Source of the DNA: Leuconostoc palmae
GTDB taxonomy: Bacteria; Bacillota; Bacilli; Lactobacillales; Lactobacillaceae
Assembly (NCBI RefSeq): GCF_019656075.1
Contig: NZ_BPKZ01000001.1
Location: 62,001-126,000, forward strand
DNA: 64,000 bases
Direction: 5' to 3'
The position numbers and the translations under genes are program-made. Below the pieces are notes generated by a model. That model had not been told where the DNA came from and did not search any database. It worked only from the letters and a program-made list of their open reading frames with translations. Position 1 is the stretch's first letter. Every line of letters starts with the position of its first letter. Shown piece by piece: positions 1 through 8,456 of the stretch.

Positions 1-228
1 TTATCTGGTCCAGATATTTTATCTCGCGGATTTGTTTATATGCGTGAGTCAGGTGAACTCATTAATGAAGGTCGTCGCATTATATTTGGTACTATGCGTC
101 GCATTATGAATAATGCAAATGCAAGTGAATCTGATATCAGACAAGCTGTCATTGATGATTTATCCCGTTTCTTGTACAAAGAAACCGCTCGTAAACCAAT
201 GATTTTACCAATGTTAATTATGCTTTAA
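1..228 (+). CDS. Ribonuclease J, C-terminal fragment
   Basis: Only the last 75 codons are in the window; the gene starts to the left. The frame is open from base 1. The residues around SGPDILSRGFVYMRES, followed by a helical segment ending in PMLIML, match the C-terminal domain of RNase J, the metallo-beta-lactamase/beta-CASP exo- and endonuclease of mRNA decay and rRNA maturation in Firmicutes. J1 and J2 cannot be told apart from this piece. The nuclease domain lies outside the window. An intrinsic terminator follows three bases after the stop. Confidence 0.85.
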   Translation, partial: LSGPDILSRGFVYMRESGELINEGRRIIFGTMRRIMNNANASESDIRQAVIDDLSRFLYKETARKPMILPMLIML

Positions 229-230
229 AA

Positions 231-260
231 AGCCAAAGACGTATTGTCTTTGGCTTTTTC
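231..260 (+). terminator. Intrinsic terminator after RNase J
   Basis: A perfect 10-bp stem (AGCCAAAGAC / GTCTTTGGCT) with a 5-nt loop is followed by a run of T. It separates RNase J from ppcA. Confidence 0.9.
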
Positions 261-271
261 ACGAACATTTT

Positions 272-343
272 TTGAAATCACTATCTTACAAACGTATAAA
301 ACTGGACATTAAGATTTTTAAAAACGTTTCAATATGCTAAAAT
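272..343 (+). promoter_or_regulatory. Candidate promoters of ppcA
   Basis: TTGAAA at 272-277 and TATAAA at 295-300 are separated by exactly 17 bp. A second candidate is an extended -10, TGCTAAAAT at 335-343, with no convincing -35. Either would give a short leader before the ribosome binding site AAGGAGCT at 361-368. Confidence 0.5.
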
Positions 344-371
344 AGTCTCAGTACATAACAAAGGAGCTATC

Positions 372-1889
372 ATGACAGAAAGAAAAATCCCAACAATTAT
401 GGGCACGCAACATCCAGATAACGCTAACGCACCCTTCTGGGATTCTTCTCAGCAACCGTTTATAAGCGCCTATCGCGAAATGAATGAAGCATTTGAAAAT
501 TTTAGTGAACTAGAAGTCGACGAATATATGTGGGACTGGGAAGGTAAGCATGCAGATGCTGCGGTTATCGATCGTCTATTTAGCACAGAATATGATTACT
601 TTAAAGAGCATCAGATTGGTCGCGATAAATTTTTAACCTTTCGTTTTCCCAATATTTGGGAAGAAAAAGGCTATAACCTCATGCAAGCTATGACCGCTAT
701 TCTCAGTTCTGAAGATTTTGCTCATGATCTTGGATTTGACCAACGCCCATTGTTTGAAACGATTTTACCAATGGCAAAACGTGCTGATCAACTCATTGAA
801 ATGCAAGAGTTATTTGAAAAACTTGCTCATTTTAAGTCAATAGAATTTACCAAATCAGACAAAAATACCCCTTATATTGAAATGATTCCACTATTTGAAG
901 ATTTCAATACACAATTACATGCTCCTGAAATTTTAAAAGAATACTTAAAACTTCATGAAGAACATTTCGGATTCCGACCAAAGTATTTACGTGTTTTCTT
1001 AGCTGGCTCTGATTCTGCTTTAACTGCTGGATTTATGAGCTCTATCACAGGTAACAAATTAGCAATTGCACGATTGCATGAATTTGCCCGTGAAGAAAAT
1101 ATCGAAATTTATCCTATTTCTGGTACTGGCTCTGCCATTTTCCGAGGTGGTTTATCCCCAAAGCGTATTGGTCGTTATGTCACTGAGTTTGCTGGTGTTA
1201 GAACAGCTACGGTACAATCAGCATTCCGCTACGACTTTCCTATCCACGAAGTCACAGATGCCATTGAAGAGTTAAAAAATAAACTGCCGTTTGCTGAACC
1301 TTTACGTATTTCTGCTGAGGATCAAAAAATTCTAGCAGAAGTTGCAGAAGAATCTGCACAATTCTATACCCAAACGCTTGATCAATTAATTCCTGATGTA
1401 CACCCCATCTTTAAAGCTTTTCCAAAGCGTCGTGATCGTCGTCAACACGTTGGTGTACTTGGTTATTCTCGTTCAGTTGATGGTATTGAACTGCCAAGAG
1501 CTATTAACTTTACAGGTGCATTTTATTCAATCGGTGTACCACCTGAATTTATTGGATTTGGACGGGCATTAGAAAACTTAAATGCAGACCATCTTTCGGT
1601 GTTTGTCCGTAACTATCCTAGCATGAAACAAGATTTCAAAGAATTAGCTCATTACGTTAATATGGATGCTCTCGAAATTCTTAAAACACAAAGCCCCGCA
1701 TGGGCAGATGTTGAACGTGACATCTTAATTCTTAAAGATGTTTTCGACCTTGAAATTGGTCCTAAAACTAGAGAAGAACAGCAACACGCAGAAATTGCAC
1801 TTCAAGTTGTTCAAATTAAAGATGGTGCATCAATTGCTGTCACAGCTTTAATTAATAGAATGGCTCAATTGAGACATTTCTTAGGTTAA
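372..1889 (+). CDS. ppcA: Archaeal-type phosphoenolpyruvate carboxylase
   Basis: Carboxylates PEP to oxaloacetate, the anaplerotic step that supplies aspartate and C4 acids. At 505 aa it is far shorter than the roughly 900-aa bacterial/plant enzyme and fits the PepcA family first described in archaea and known from Leuconostoc, Oenococcus and Clostridium perfringens. The N-terminal MGTQHPDNA signature (residues 10-18), a GTGSAIFRGG segment near residue 250 and KRRDRRQHVG near 355 are visible. The start ATG has a good ribosome binding site (AAGGAGCT, 3-nt spacing). It is monocistronic, with a terminator on each side. This gene is the strongest taxonomic pointer in the window. Confidence 0.93.
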   Translation: MTERKIPTIMGTQHPDNANAPFWDSSQQPFISAYREMNEAFENFSELEVDEYMWDWEGKHADAAVIDRLFSTEYDYFKEHQIGRDKFLTFRFPNIWEEKGYNLMQAMTAILSSEDFAHDLGFDQRPLFETILPMAKRADQLIEMQELFEKLAHFKSIEFTKSDKNTPYIEMIPLFEDFNTQLHAPEILKEYLKLHEEHFGFRPKYLRVFLAGSDSALTAGFMSSITGNKLAIARLHEFAREENIEIYPISGTGSAIFRGGLSPKRIGRYVTEFAGVRTATVQSAFRYDFPIHEVTDAIEELKNKLPFAEPLRISAEDQKILAEVAEESAQFYTQTLDQLIPDVHPIFKAFPKRRDRRQHVGVLGYSRSVDGIELPRAINFTGAFYSIGVPPEFIGFGRALENLNADHLSVFVRNYPSMKQDFKELAHYVNMDALEILKTQSPAWADVERDILILKDVFDLEIGPKTREEQQHAEIALQVVQIKDGASIAVTALINRMAQLRHFLG

Positions 1890-1899
1890 AGATACGAAT

Positions 1900-1919
1900 A
1901 GCCCTTACGGGCTTTTTTT
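1900..1919 (+). terminator. Intrinsic terminator after ppcA
   Basis: Short stem AGCCC/GGGCT with a TTAC loop, followed by six or more T. Confidence 0.85.
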
Positions 1920-1956
1920 GTTACAATAAGACTAGTTTTTATTGAAAGACACACTT

Positions 1957-2892
1957 ATGCCTAACTTTTATGTAATCCACAATTCCTATGCCGGCAAGGA
2001 CCGTAATAATACCAATATTGTTAATGACATTCGCAAACTACATCATATCATTAACTGGTTTGACACAGAATACGTCGGACATGCTACTTATCTAGCAAAG
2101 AACCTGGCAAAAACTTTAGTTGACTCAGATGCCGTAGTGTTGGTCATTGGGGGTGACGGCACTTTAAATGATGTACTAAATGGCTTATTAGCAGTAGAAC
2201 GTCAAACAGCTCTCCCAATTGCGTATATTCCTACTGGCACTGGAAACGACTTTGCGCGAGGTGCTTCACTTGGATCTGCTTCAGACGCCTTATTTCGTTT
2301 AAAACATACGAATCAAGTAAAGAACCTTTCTATTGGTAAGATCATTGTTGAGTCTCCTCATCAAACCACACGCTATTTTGTCAATAGCGTCGGTGTTGGT
2401 TTTGATGCTAACGTTGTTATCATGACAGAGCAATCGAATCTCAAAAAAATGCTCAACAAATTCAATCTTGGTTCTTACGCTTATTTACTGACCGCAATAA
2501 CTGCTTTTTTCAATCAGAATGCTTTCCAGTTGACGTTAACAAACGGTGAAAAATATAAACACATCCCAGAAATAATGCTCGCTACTATTGTAAATCACCC
2601 TTTCTTTGGCGGTGGTATTCCAATACTACCATCAGCAGATTTATCTAAATTCGAATTAGAGCTTTTAGTTATCGAAAAAGTTTCTTTTTTTGGTTTTCTA
2701 AAATTACTATTTGATTTAAAGCGAAATAGTAGTCACTTAAATCACAAGAAAGTTCATCGATATATGCTTGCAAAAGGGGCACAAATTCATATTCATGATA
2801 TACAACCTGGACAAATAGATGGAGAAACATTAGGTAATGGTAGTTTTGTGTTGACAACAACTTGTCAAAGCTACCCTTTCTGGATTAATTAA
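1957..2892 (+). CDS. Diacylglycerol/lipid kinase family protein (DagK/YegS type)
   Basis: A 311-aa member of the diacylglycerol kinase catalytic family, which phosphorylates diacylglycerol or related lipids with ATP. The nucleotide-binding GGDGTLND motif (near residue 65) and the PTGTGNDFARG motif (near residue 95) are both intact. The ATG at 1957 gives the usual family start, with a basic-hydrophobic strand leading to HNSYAG; an in-frame TTG at 1942 is less likely. A TACAAT box at 1922-1927, just after the ppcA terminator, may be its -10. It faces the next gene across a shared terminator. The exact lipid substrate cannot be read from sequence. Confidence 0.85.
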   Translation: MPNFYVIHNSYAGKDRNNTNIVNDIRKLHHIINWFDTEYVGHATYLAKNLAKTLVDSDAVVLVIGGDGTLNDVLNGLLAVERQTALPIAYIPTGTGNDFARGASLGSASDALFRLKHTNQVKNLSIGKIIVESPHQTTRYFVNSVGVGFDANVVIMTEQSNLKKMLNKFNLGSYAYLLTAITAFFNQNAFQLTLTNGEKYKHIPEIMLATIVNHPFFGGGIPILPSADLSKFELELLVIEKVSFFGFLKLLFDLKRNSSHLNHKKVHRYMLAKGAQIHIHDIQPGQIDGETLGNGSFVLTTTCQSYPFWIN

Positions 2893-2926
2893 AAAGGATG
2901 ATTACAATTAAGTAATCATCCTTTTT
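2891..2926. terminator. Bidirectional terminator
   Basis: A 15-bp perfect inverted repeat (AAAAAGGATGATTAC and its complement) with A-rich and T-rich flanks lies between two convergent genes, so it can terminate both. Confidence 0.9.
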
Positions 2927-3863
2927 AATTAAAATGCCCTAAACGTTCTGCTTGTTTGGTTACCGTTGTGATTAATTTACTGGATACCAAGTGTGACGCA
3001 GCCTGAATCACAAGATCTTCTTGATATACAATTGCAGCAATGGCACTAACAACTGTTGGTACAACATTATTAACATGACCATGCAAAAAAGCGTTATGCA
3101 TTGCTTCTGTATAACTGTCACTATTAAGTAACGACCATATAATAGCTTCTAAAGTACTAGCACTACGACCATCTAACGTAATATTGTTGATTGGAATATT
3201 AGCAAAATCAGGTAAGTTAAGTTCTTCAAATGCTGATAATTCTTCTTTGAAAACTTTATGACGTGAATAATATTCAAATCCAAACGCTAGACCATTTTCA
3301 ACGGCATCACGGATTGATTGTTTTTCTAAGAGTTGACTTAAAATTAAACTCAACATTCCAACAGTAACTAATACACCCTCATCGTTGTGTGTTAAACCTG
3401 TTATGCGATGAAGAGTCATCATAGCTACTTCATCATTAATGAAACTAACACCATATTCATGATGCAAATATAAGGCTACCGGTAACATTCTTACTAACAC
3501 ATCATCACTGTCTGCTGAATCTTCCAAAACACCTGAAGCCAATATATCTTTATTTTTAGTATAATTATCCATTGCTTTCTTGGTAATCGCATCAATTCGT
3601 TGTAATGTTTGATCTGGTGCAAATTGATTTCGTTTATACCAATTCTGGAAATGATTCATCACATCAGATAATTGGTAACCATGTGACAAACTGGCAACGG
3701 TAGTAAGTGACATACTGGTTTGGGTACCCCACTTAAGTTCATCAGAAAAATTTAAAGAGTCTGATAACAGTTGATCTTGTTGACCATTAGATAACTGTGT
3801 CATACTTTCTCCAATGGCAATACCGAGTATTAAAAATTGAATAAGTGATTGCTTTTTTGACAT
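2925..3863 (-). CDS. Degenerate ADP-ribosylglycohydrolase-fold protein
   Basis: 312 aa with the layout of the DraG/ADP-ribosylglycohydrolase family: an N-terminal GIAIGES segment where the family has GxAxGDA, a VLVRMLPVALYLH segment near residue 125 (family: GNGxxMRxxPxAL), and GLTHND near 155 (family: THxH). The metal-binding signatures are eroded. The early T/S-DD motif reads WGTQTSM, and the late GGDxDTxAA motif reads GHVNNVV. I infer an all-alpha protein that has lost its dinuclear magnesium site, so hydrolase activity is doubtful. It sits 31 bp after metK on the same strand, perhaps by readthrough. A short ORF with no family match is the alternative reading. Confidence 0.6.
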   Translation of the reverse strand: MSKKQSLIQFLILGIAIGESMTQLSNGQQDQLLSDSLNFSDELKWGTQTSMSLTTVASLSHGYQLSDVMNHFQNWYKRNQFAPDQTLQRIDAITKKAMDNYTKNKDILASGVLEDSADSDDVLVRMLPVALYLHHEYGVSFINDEVAMMTLHRITGLTHNDEGVLVTVGMLSLILSQLLEKQSIRDAVENGLAFGFEYYSRHKVFKEELSAFEELNLPDFANIPINNITLDGRSASTLEAIIWSLLNSDSYTEAMHNAFLHGHVNNVVPTVVSAIAAIVYQEDLVIQAASHLVSSKLITTVTKQAERLGHFN

Positions 3864-3894
3864 ACCCTATTTTATCATACGTACCATCTGATTT

Positions 3895-5052
3895 TTATAG
3901 TAAAGCTTTAATATCTGCTACACGATCTAACTGTTCCCAAGGCAATTCAATGTCTGTACGTCCAAAATGACCAAATGCGGCAGTCTGTTTATAGATTGGT
4001 CGACGTAAGTCCAATGTATTAATAATGGCTAATGGACGAAAATCAAATAGTTGTGATGTTATTTCACGTATTTTTGCTTCATCAATTTTTGCTGTACCAA
4101 ATGTTTCAATATTTAACGAAACAGGTTGTGCTACACCAATTGCATAGGCAATCTGCAATTCTAATTTGTCTGCTACCCCTGCTGCCACAAGGTTTTTAGC
4201 AACGTAACGAGCAAAATATGCCGCAGAACGATCAACTTTAGTAGCATCTTTTCCAGAAAAGGCACCACCACCGTGATGTGCAGCACCACCATAAGTATCT
4301 ACAATAATTTTACGACCAGTTAATCCAGAATCAGCTTGCGGTCCGCCTAATACAAATCGACCTGATGGATTAATATAATAAATTGTTTGGTCATCTACTA
4401 ACTCTTGTGGCAAAACTTGATCAATGACTAAACTACGCATATCCGTTCTTAATTGATCTAATGTTACGTTCTCATCATGTTGCGTTGATAAGACAACAGC
4501 AGCAATACGTGTTATCTCATTTTCATCATTAAGTTCAACACTCACTTCAGCTTTTGCATCTGGTCTTAAGTAAGTTACTAATTCAGCTTCTCGAACATCA
4601 CGAATTTTACGCATTAAGCGGTGAGACAAGGCTAACGTGAGTGGTAAATAACTATCGGTTTCGTTCGTAGCGTAACCAAACACCATACCTTGATCCCCTG
4701 CCCCTAACTGTTCAGGATCATCATCAGCATTATCCACTGCTTGAGCGATATCTCCTGATTGTTCAACAATTTTGTTTGATACATTTACTGAATCTGCTGT
4801 AAAACCAAGTTCTGCGTGATTATAGCCGATTTCACGAATCGTTTCTGTCGCAATTTCTCTTACGTTAACATATGCGGAAGTTGACAACTCACCAAATATT
4901 GAAACATCTCCAGTAGATGTTGTAACCTCAATTGCAGCACGTGCATGTGGATCTTGAGCCAATACAGCATCCAAAATGGCATCAGCAATTTGGTCAGCAA
5001 TTTTATCTGGGTGTCCTGCAGAAACTGATTCGGACGTGAAATACTTTGTCAT
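3895..5052 (-). CDS. metK: S-adenosylmethionine synthase
   Basis: Makes S-adenosylmethionine from methionine and ATP in the cytoplasm. The 385-aa length is normal. Visible family motifs are GHPDKIADQ near the N-terminus, the [12 protein letters not shown] hexapeptide region near residue 117, and the glycine-rich [12 protein letters not shown] loop near residue 260 that binds the triphosphate. The ribosome binding site AGGAGGT lies 12 nt before the ATG. A roughly 200-nt leader carries a SAM-I-like riboswitch and terminator, so expression should fall when SAM is high. This fits the methionine-uptake operon under Met T-box control further right. Confidence 0.97.
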   Translation of the reverse strand: MTKYFTSESVSAGHPDKIADQIADAILDAVLAQDPHARAAIEVTTSTGDVSIFGELSTSAYVNVREIATETIREIGYNHAELGFTADSVNVSNKIVEQSGDIAQAVDNADDDPEQLGAGDQGMVFGYATNETDSYLPLTLALSHRLMRKIRDVREAELVTYLRPDAKAEVSVELNDENEITRIAAVVLSTQHDENVTLDQLRTDMRSLVIDQVLPQELVDDQTIYYINPSGRFVLGGPQADSGLTGRKIIVDTYGGAAHHGGGAFSGKDATKVDRSAAYFARYVAKNLVAAGVADKLELQIAYAIGVAQPVSLNIETFGTAKIDEAKIREITSQLFDFRPLAIINTLDLRRPIYKQTAAFGHFGRTDIELPWEQLDRVADIKALL

Positions 5053-5104
5053 GATTAAACATGACCTCCTTCATAATTCAAAATAAAAAGCTAATGGTCG
5101 CAAA

Positions 5105-5144
5105 TTAAAAGCGCACCCCATGACTGATTAGTCGGGACGCGCTT
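5105..5144 (-). terminator. Riboswitch-controlled terminator before metK
   Basis: On the minus strand AAGCGC-G-TCCC-GACT pairs with AGTC-AT-GGGG-T-GCGCTT around an AATC loop, followed by TTTTAATTT. It overlaps the proposed antiterminator strand. Confidence 0.8.
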
Positions 5145-5250
5145 AACGTGACGACTATCTGTACAGATGGACCACCGTGACATCATACATGAGTATCCGC
5201 CGGTTGGTGCAGGGTCAAAGTGCTGTATCACTCGCCTGCTCTTGATAGCT
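5105..5250 (-). promoter_or_regulatory. SAM-I-like (S-box) riboswitch of metK
   Basis: On the minus strand the leader has the S-box hallmark TATCAAGAG, with P1 CTATC (5248-5244) pairing GATAG (5159-5155). P2 is GCAGG/CCTGC with kink-turn-like CGAG and TTTGAC strands. P3 is ACC-AA-CCG against CGG-T-GGT, which reproduces the AA/U bulge of the SAM-I core. The P2 loop TACAG (5227-5223) can pair CTGTA (5166-5162) as a pseudoknot. No P4 hairpin is visible, unlike standard SAM-I. GATAGTCG (5159-5152) can alternatively pair CGACTAATC (5134-5126), which would open the terminator. The logic is therefore OFF with ligand. Confidence 0.8.
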
Positions 5251-5333
5251 GTTTTAAATTGTATATTCAGAATATCAGACGTTTTAAAAAAATGCAAATT
5301 CTAATGTAACTATCAGATAGCGTTTAAGGTACA

Positions 5334-6161
5334 ATGTTATATATGAACAATACATATCGACAATTACACAATAAATTACCAGATGGTCGTGACATGCCAA
5401 GCCGTTTTTCGACTAACCCTCAAGACAAAAGAAATTTTGAAAACTTTACACAAACGCATTTCTTTGATTGGCGGCGTTGGATACCACTAACTATTATAGT
5501 GTTAAGTTTAAACTTTACTTGGTGGTACCAACCACTGTTACATTCAACATCTCTGACAGGTATGGGATCAACTTGGCATACTTTACCATTGTTTGTTTAC
5601 AGTATTATGGTATCAATAGGCTTAACCTTAGTTATCACTCAAAATTTTCGTAGTCTAATAAGCTATTTATTTTTTGGCATCAGTTTGTTATTAACATTGA
5701 CATCATTTATCCAATCACGTCATGAAATTTTCATATTGTTAGGTCTATTAAGTATCTTCTTTATTCTTATTCAACAGCCAATAATAGGTTTACAGAATTG
5801 GTTGGGATTAGTTGTTTTAAGTGTTTTAGCGACATTTAGCATTCCAGTAGCAATATTTTATATTTCTAATAACTTTGTGACCCAACGTTTCCTATGGCAA
5901 TTAGTTCCGATGCTGTTTGGCTTTGGCTTTTATTTTACACCAATATTGATGCCAAACCCCGATGGCCGTAAATTAAGTATTTTAACACTTGGTTTGTTTT
6001 TAGTTGCTGTATTGAGTCATCAAATTGGGTTAGGTACACCATTAATCATTATATTTTGCTTACTAGGTTTCATTTTACAATTTGTCAAAGCAAAAATTGG
6101 CAACTGGCAAAATATGGGCTATATTCTTCTACTTGCCCTTTCAATGTTCATTATATATTAA
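5334..6161 (+). CDS. Polytopic membrane protein of unknown function
   Basis: 275 aa that I do not recognise. The first 45 residues are polar and cytoplasm-like (PDGRDMPSRFS, NFTQTHFFDWRRW). About eight hydrophobic segments follow, for example near residues 48-65, 78-95, 100-118, 124-145, 150-172, 185-205, 210-225 and 228-250, with no catalytic motif seen. Two in-frame ATGs (5334, 5343) are possible. AAGG at 5326-5329 favours the first, and TACAAT at 5330-5335 overlaps it, so the start is uncertain. It is divergent from metK and converges on the DUF1054 gene at a shared terminator. Confidence 0.7.
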   Translation: MLYMNNTYRQLHNKLPDGRDMPSRFSTNPQDKRNFENFTQTHFFDWRRWIPLTIIVLSLNFTWWYQPLLHSTSLTGMGSTWHTLPLFVYSIMVSIGLTLVITQNFRSLISYLFFGISLLLTLTSFIQSRHEIFILLGLLSIFFILIQQPIIGLQNWLGLVVLSVLATFSIPVAIFYISNNFVTQRFLWQLVPMLFGFGFYFTPILMPNPDGRKLSILTLGLFLVAVLSHQIGLGTPLIIIFCLLGFILQFVKAKIGNWQNMGYILLLALSMFIIY

Positions 6162-6195
6162 AAAGCATGTGTCTAATCTAAGACACATGCTTTTT
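6161..6195. terminator. Bidirectional terminator
   Basis: Perfect 14-bp inverted repeat (AAAAGCATGTGTCT / AGACACATGCTTTT) with a 6-nt loop, lying between convergent genes. Confidence 0.9.
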
Positions 6196-6799
6196 AATGA
6201 GCTAATACTTTATATATATCGTGTAGTTGTTCAAAAGCTGTTAAAATCACTTGTTCATCATCATAAGCATCATCCTGATATTTTTGTTTATCAATAACAA
6301 TACCTATAAGCACTTCACTATGCTTAACTTGTTCAAACCTAGTAACTGCTTGATCATAATTAGTTGGTGTGAGTAATTCATTACGATTAACCATATGATC
6401 TGTGCTTAAAACAAACTGTTTAGGTAATATTGCGATCAAATCAGATGCTTTTCTCAATCTGCTAACAATATCTGCTGTTTGAGAAGGTTTCATATTTTCC
6501 TCTACGGCTAAATAAAAATACACATGATCTTCCCAAAGTCCTATTTCATAATGTGGCAACATTTTATAACCACGTTTGTTAGGTGCTAGTGCAACCCAAG
6601 TATTGTCTGGTGCATTTGTTGTCCGTCGCAGATGCTTGGCAACATGAGCAAACCAACTTTGATCATTATGATTTAAAATTGCTAATAATTTATCAGATAA
6701 TTCAACAAATTTTGGATCAATAATTGTACGAATTTTAGCCATGCGCTCATCTAGACTTTTTGCATTAAACACATCAAAATCTTGTCGTTCAAAAACCAT
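6194..6799 (-). CDS. DUF1054 family protein (YktB-like)
   Basis: A small soluble protein, 201 aa from the chosen start. The segment HVAKHLRRTTNAPDNTW followed by ALAPNKRGYK and HYEIGLW matches the YktB/DUF1054 family of Firmicutes, whose biochemical role is unknown. The start was set at ATG 6799 because AGGAG (6810-6806) lies 6 nt upstream; longer in-frame starts would swallow this ribosome binding site. It overlaps the end of the YihY gene by 11 bp, so the two are translationally coupled and co-transcribed. Confidence 0.8.
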   Translation of the reverse strand: MVFERQDFDVFNAKSLDERMAKIRTIIDPKFVELSDKLLAILNHNDQSWFAHVAKHLRRTTNAPDNTWVALAPNKRGYKMLPHYEIGLWEDHVYFYLAVEENMKPSQTADIVSRLRKASDLIAILPKQFVLSTDHMVNRNELLTPTNYDQAVTRFEQVKHSEVLIGIVIDKQKYQDDAYDDEQVILTAFEQLHDIYKVLAH

Positions 6800-7661
6800 C
6801 ATTTTCTCCTTTAATTTTCTTACTACCATTATTTAAAATAGTAAGCCACTGAATTAAAACATAACCACTTACTAAAACAGTAGCTATTAAATTCAACCAA
6901 ATTAATAACACAATAATAGATCCTATTGACTGATAAAAATCATATTGTTTTAAACCAAGTTTCGCATAAAAAGTGAAACCAACATTTAACGCATTTAGCA
7001 TTAACAATTCAACAAAACTACCAATAGCAACAAGCTTTAGTGGTGTCTGAGCAGCTTTTGTCGGTAAAAAATAATTTAGCATAATTAATGCAAGAAACAT
7101 AGCTATCCAAATTACCCAACGAGATTGACTAGTAATAAAACCAGTCCACGGACCAGCTGGTAATTGATTTATCACTAATGACAACACATTACTAGCAATC
7201 ATCAAAACACCAAACATAGCGATAATAATGAGTAACCATAGGAAAGACCAAACACGTGTTAATAAATTACTAATTCGCTCTTCAGCATCAGCAATACGAT
7301 TAAAAGATTGTCTAAATACTGCAATGACTCTTGAAACCGTCCACAATGTGAATGGTACAGAAAAAGACAAAATCGATAATTGCTTTTTTGAAAGCACTGA
7401 TTGTAATATTGGCATTAAAATTTTTTCAATATCATGAGGTAAATTGTCTCTAGCAACGTTTATAATCGCTGCTTGATCTAGGCTAGTCATCGATATAATC
7501 ATAACAATTGACATAATTGTTGGAAATATCGTTAATAAACTATAATAGGCAAACGTTGGTCCAACATAATTAATTTGTGCGCGTGAAAATAACATACCGA
7601 GCGTTTTTAAATCATAACGCTCACTGATTACTTTGATAAATTGTTTTAATCGATTTAACAT
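6789..7661 (-). CDS. YihY/BrkB family inner membrane protein
   Basis: 290 aa with about six membrane segments. The conserved AYYSLLTIFPTIMSI stretch near residue 38 and the SRVIAVFRQSFNRI segment near 110 are typical of the YihY/virulence factor BrkB family, once mislabelled RNase BN. The function is not firmly known, and export or envelope roles have been proposed. No Shine-Dalgarno is seen. An extended -10 (TGGCATAAT) ends only about 8 nt before the ATG, so the mRNA may be nearly leaderless. It is first gene of a two-gene unit with the DUF1054 gene. Confidence 0.85.
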   Translation of the reverse strand: MLNRLKQFIKVISERYDLKTLGMLFSRAQINYVGPTFAYYSLLTIFPTIMSIVMIISMTSLDQAAIINVARDNLPHDIEKILMPILQSVLSKKQLSILSFSVPFTLWTVSRVIAVFRQSFNRIADAEERISNLLTRVWSFLWLLIIIAMFGVLMIASNVLSLVINQLPAGPWTGFITSQSRWVIWIAMFLALIMLNYFLPTKAAQTPLKLVAIGSFVELLMLNALNVGFTFYAKLGLKQYDFYQSIGSIIVLLIWLNLIATVLVSGYVLIQWLTILNNGSKKIKGENDGF

Positions 7662-7704
7662 ATTTCTATTATGCCAAATAATAACAATTTCTGTTTAATT
7701 TATT

Positions 7705-8412
7705 TTAGAAAAGTTTTCCAATGACATAGTGGATTGCAATTGTAAGTAAACCAATAATAATATTACGAATCATGGCTCGTTTTTTCAAACCGTTTGATAA
7801 TTGAGCACTGAGCAAACCAGTTAACGCAACTGCGACTACTGTTGCACCAATTGTTGCAATAAACTGATAACGCGTAGGTGCTAAGATAAGTGCTGCCAGT
7901 GGAAATACACCACCAATTGCGGCACTAAATAAAGATGCCCATGCTGCCGACCATGGATTCATGTAATGCCCTAACGTGATATCATATTTTATACTTAACA
8001 TAGTTTCTAATGGTTTTTTACTAAGTAGTTCATCCGCTATTGATTTAGCAGTTGTTCTGGTAACCCCACGATCAACATAGAAATTTTCGACTACAAGGTG
8101 TTCCCCTTTAAAGTCATTTTTGAGTAGTTCACGCTCTTGTTCAACAACAACTTTTTCACTATCTGATTGCGAACTCACCGAAGCATATTCTCCAGATGCC
8201 ATTGATAATGCACAAGCCATTAAATCTGCTAACCCCGCAATAAAGATAGCAAAGTTATTTGTTGTGGCAGCAGCAACCGAAAACAATACCCCAACAACGG
8301 TTAAAATACCATCATTTGATCCTAAAACGCCTGCTCTGATCGCATTGAGTCTTTCATCCATCGTGGCTTGTTCTTTTTTAGTTGACGTTTCTTTTTTTAA
8401 CTTAATATCCAT
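7705..8412 (-). CDS. VIT1/CCC1 family metal transporter, paralogue B
   Basis: 235 aa of the VIT1/CCC1 family, membrane proteins that export or sequester iron and manganese. The first membrane helix has IRAGVLGSNDGILTVVGV, followed by the second-helix signature MASGEYASVSSQ, a charged cytosolic stretch (residues 80-140) of the kind that carries the metal-binding domain, and three C-terminal helices. It lies 44 bp after paralogue A on the same strand and presumably shares its promoter. No clear ribosome binding site was found at ATG 8412, so the N-terminal 17 residues are uncertain. Confidence 0.88.
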   Translation of the reverse strand: MDIKLKKETSTKKEQATMDERLNAIRAGVLGSNDGILTVVGVLFSVAAATTNNFAIFIAGLADLMACALSMASGEYASVSSQSDSEKVVVEQERELLKNDFKGEHLVVENFYVDRGVTRTTAKSIADELLSKKPLETMLSIKYDITLGHYMNPWSAAWASLFSAAIGGVFPLAALILAPTRYQFIATIGATVVAVALTGLLSAQLSNGLKKRAMIRNIIIGLLTIAIHYVIGKLF

Positions 8413-8456
8413 TGATTTATTGATGAATTCACAAATGTAAGTTCATCATTCCCCCT

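Noticed and set aside
5151-5180. T-box-like GGTGGT and GCGTCCC in the metK leader
   Set aside because: The 14-nt T-box is not present and there is no specifier; the same bases fit the SAM-I P3 and terminator.
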